Below the pieces are notes generated by a model. That model had not been told where the DNA came from. It was given only the letters and a program-made list of their open reading frames with translations, and did no database searches. Made by a program: the position numbers and the translations under genes. Positions 4,859 through 5,422 of a stretch of DNA of 5,422 nt are shown in pieces. Source of the DNA: Clostridiales bacterium (GTDB lineage Bacteria > Bacillota_A > Clostridia > Oscillospirales > Oscillospiraceae); assembly GCA_019417795.1 (NCBI GenBank), contig DXUR01000229.1, positions 1-5,422 of the forward strand, read 5' to 3'. Each line of letters opens with the position of its first letter. Position 1 is the stretch's first letter.

Positions 4859-4872
4859 AGGTGGTGTGGGAT

Positions 4873-5217
4873 ATGAGAGTTTTCATTTACTGCCGTGTGG
4901 CCCGTGACGATACCTTTGCATTGGAACACCAGCGGTTCTTGCTCCAGCTTTACGCAAAGCGGGCGGGATATACCATTATCGGCGCTGCGGACGAATACGG
5001 CAGCGGGTTGACCCTTGACCGTCCGGGCATGGGAAAGGTCACACAGGCCGTTCTCGCTGGCGAGGTGGATGTGGTGTTAGTCCATAGTCTGACCCGGATA
5101 GGCCGGGAATGGGGGATGACCCAAAGCTATATCGACCAGCTCACCCGGCACAAGGTCAAGCTCCTTTGTATCAAAGAACGCTGCTTGTTCAGCGAAAAAG
5201 GCGTGATCCATTTTTGA
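4873..5217 (+). CDS. Resolvase-domain protein lacking the catalytic serine, 114 residues
   Basis: This is a serine-recombinase catalytic domain alone, with no DNA-binding helix-turn-helix, zinc ribbon or coiled coil. The first strand reads IYCRVARDD (residues 5-13): R8 is kept but the position of the nucleophilic serine is A10 (the large recombinase next door has YCRLSRDD). Other family features remain: EHQRFLLQLYAKRAGY, YGSGLTLDRPGM, and LTRIGRE with R75 and R78. It should therefore fold like a resolvase and perhaps pair with one, but cannot cut DNA by the serine mechanism. The ATG at 4873 is preferred because AAGGTGG at 4858-4864 is well spaced; the GTG at 4861 would add four residues. It is probably co-transcribed with the recombinase, 14 bases upstream. 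Its TGA stop falls on the proposed element-host junction. A role in regulation or directionality is inference only; a decaying pseudogene is possible but the frame is intact. Confidence 0.78.
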   Translation: MRVFIYCRVARDDTFALEHQRFLLQLYAKRAGYTIIGAADEYGSGLTLDRPGMGKVTQAVLAGEVDVVLVHSLTRIGREWGMTQSYIDQLTRHKVKLLCIKERCLFSEKGVIHF

Positions 5218-5230
5218 GCATAAAAATGGA
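5207..5230. other. Probable right attachment site (element-host junction), with inverted repeat
   Basis: Left of about 5216 the DNA is element-type coding sequence; right of it, AT-rich sequence reads as the tail of an ABC transporter. The GA at 5216-5217 fits the crossover dinucleotide known for TndX/TnpX-type recombinases. TCCATTTTT (5207-5215) and AAAAATGGA (5222-5230) form a 9-base inverted repeat around GAGCAT, so one arm would be element DNA and the other host DNA. The exact crossover point is inferred. Confidence 0.55.
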
Positions 5231-5302
5231 CGTTATGCTGAAATGTGGAAACATTATACAGAGGCGATTGATTTGAAAGTTCAAACAAAGGTGGTGCAGT
5301 AA
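5216..5302 (+). pseudogene. 3' remnant of an ABC transporter ATP-binding protein gene, cut by the element
   Basis: From the junction the frame reads EHKNGRYAEMWKHYTEAIDLKVQTKVVQ and ends with TAA at 5300-5302. The segment HKNGRYAEMWKHY is the typical end of an ABC exporter ATPase, where a GTHEEL-like phrase precedes K-N-GRYAEMW. Nothing upstream continues the protein: the frame closes at a TGA at 5204-5206 and the DNA there codes for the resolvase-like protein in another frame. The simplest reading is that the element inserted near the 3' end of this gene. The rest of it (signature motif, Walker boxes) should then lie beyond the left end of the element, outside this window. The remnant has no start signal of its own and is unlikely to be made. 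Confidence 0.75.
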
Positions 5303-5303
5303 A

Positions 5304-5422
5304 ATGAAAAAATTAAAAGAAATATTATTTTTATCAGATAAAGGCTATACTGATTTGAAAAAAGCAATAGGTGCTGGATGGCAAGATAAAAAATACAACG
5401 AGTTGGGCGTGGTTGTAAGAGA
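5304..5422 (+). CDS. Start of a second ABC exporter subunit gene, apparently disrupted after about 25 codons (3' end outside window)
   Basis: The ATG at 5304 lies one base after the stop of the ABC remnant and has AAAGGTGG at 5287-5294, a good ribosome binding site. The first residues, MKKLKEILFLSDKGYTDLKKAI, resemble the N-terminus of fused permease-ATPase exporter subunits, which typically start with a short basic helix before the first membrane span. Paired genes with a one-base gap fit a heterodimeric ABC exporter. After residue 25 the sequence turns hydrophilic (GWQDKKYNELGVVVR) where the first transmembrane helix is expected, although the frame remains open to the window edge. This suggests a second junction or rearrangement near 5375, or a divergent family. 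Only 39 codons are visible, so the call rests on a short N-terminal resemblance. Confidence 0.5.
   Translation, partial: MKKLKEILFLSDKGYTDLKKAIGAGWQDKKYNELGVVVR

Noticed and set aside
5375..5422. Start of a group II intron in the second ABC gene
   Set aside because: The GTGCT near the break is only loosely like the GUGCG-type intron start, and too little sequence follows to test any intron domain.
1..5422. CRISPR array, tRNA or rRNA gene
   Set aside because: No regularly spaced repeats and no cloverleaf or rRNA-like stretches were seen on either strand.

Overview
The window looks like the right-hand part of an integrative mobile element from a gut-type Clostridia (Bacillota) genome, running into AT-rich host DNA at about position 5216. 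The evidence is a TnpW-type small protein, a TndX/TnpX-type large serine recombinase with a C-terminal DUF4368-like region, a sigma-70 region-4-like regulator of the kind found on Tn1549/Tn4451-like clostridial elements, and a tail of a type IA topoisomerase-like zinc ribbon at the left edge. The element backbone (about 1750-5215) is visibly GC-richer than the DNA on its right and than the left 185 bases, which suggests that different parts have different histories. Species cannot be fixed from this window; Clostridioides difficile or a relative would fit.

Layout, all genes on the + strand. Positions 1-84 are the last 27 codons of a topoisomerase-like gene. Positions 186-1436 hold a cargo gene: a Cfr-family radical SAM 23S rRNA methyltransferase (PhLOPSA-type resistance family) joined in frame to a cysteine-rich KTR zinc-ribbon protein, which also keeps its own ribosome binding site and ATG inside the fused frame. 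A strong intrinsic terminator overlaps the end of this gene. Positions 1437-1832 are a mostly non-coding stretch with a second terminator, one copy of a 22-base dyad repeat, and a hairpin that would cover the ribosome binding site of the next gene. Then come a sigma-like protein (1833-2255), about 330 bases of hairpin-rich non-coding DNA, a 66-residue protein (2586-2786), the second copy of the dyad repeat, a terminator-like hairpin and tnpW (2920-3066). A near-consensus promoter (3083-3111) drives the large serine recombinase (3158-4858, TTG start). It is followed 14 bases later by a small resolvase-like protein (4873-5217) whose catalytic serine position is alanine.

The right end of the element appears to lie in an ABC exporter gene. 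From 5216 the DNA reads as the last 28 codons of an ABC transporter ATP-binding protein, followed by the start of a second transporter gene at 5304. The family's expected GA crossover dinucleotide sits at 5216-5217 and also completes the TGA stop of the resolvase-like gene. The second transporter gene itself stops looking like a transporter after about 25 codons.

Working model (inference): the recombinase integrates and excises the element, and TnpW and the serine-less resolvase paralogue may modulate it. The sigma-like protein and the dyad repeats may form a regulatory module, and the cfr-KTR gene is passenger resistance cargo. The points most worth checking are the Cfr-KTR fusion with its internal start, the serine-less resolvase paired with the recombinase, and the junction in the ABC exporter operon.
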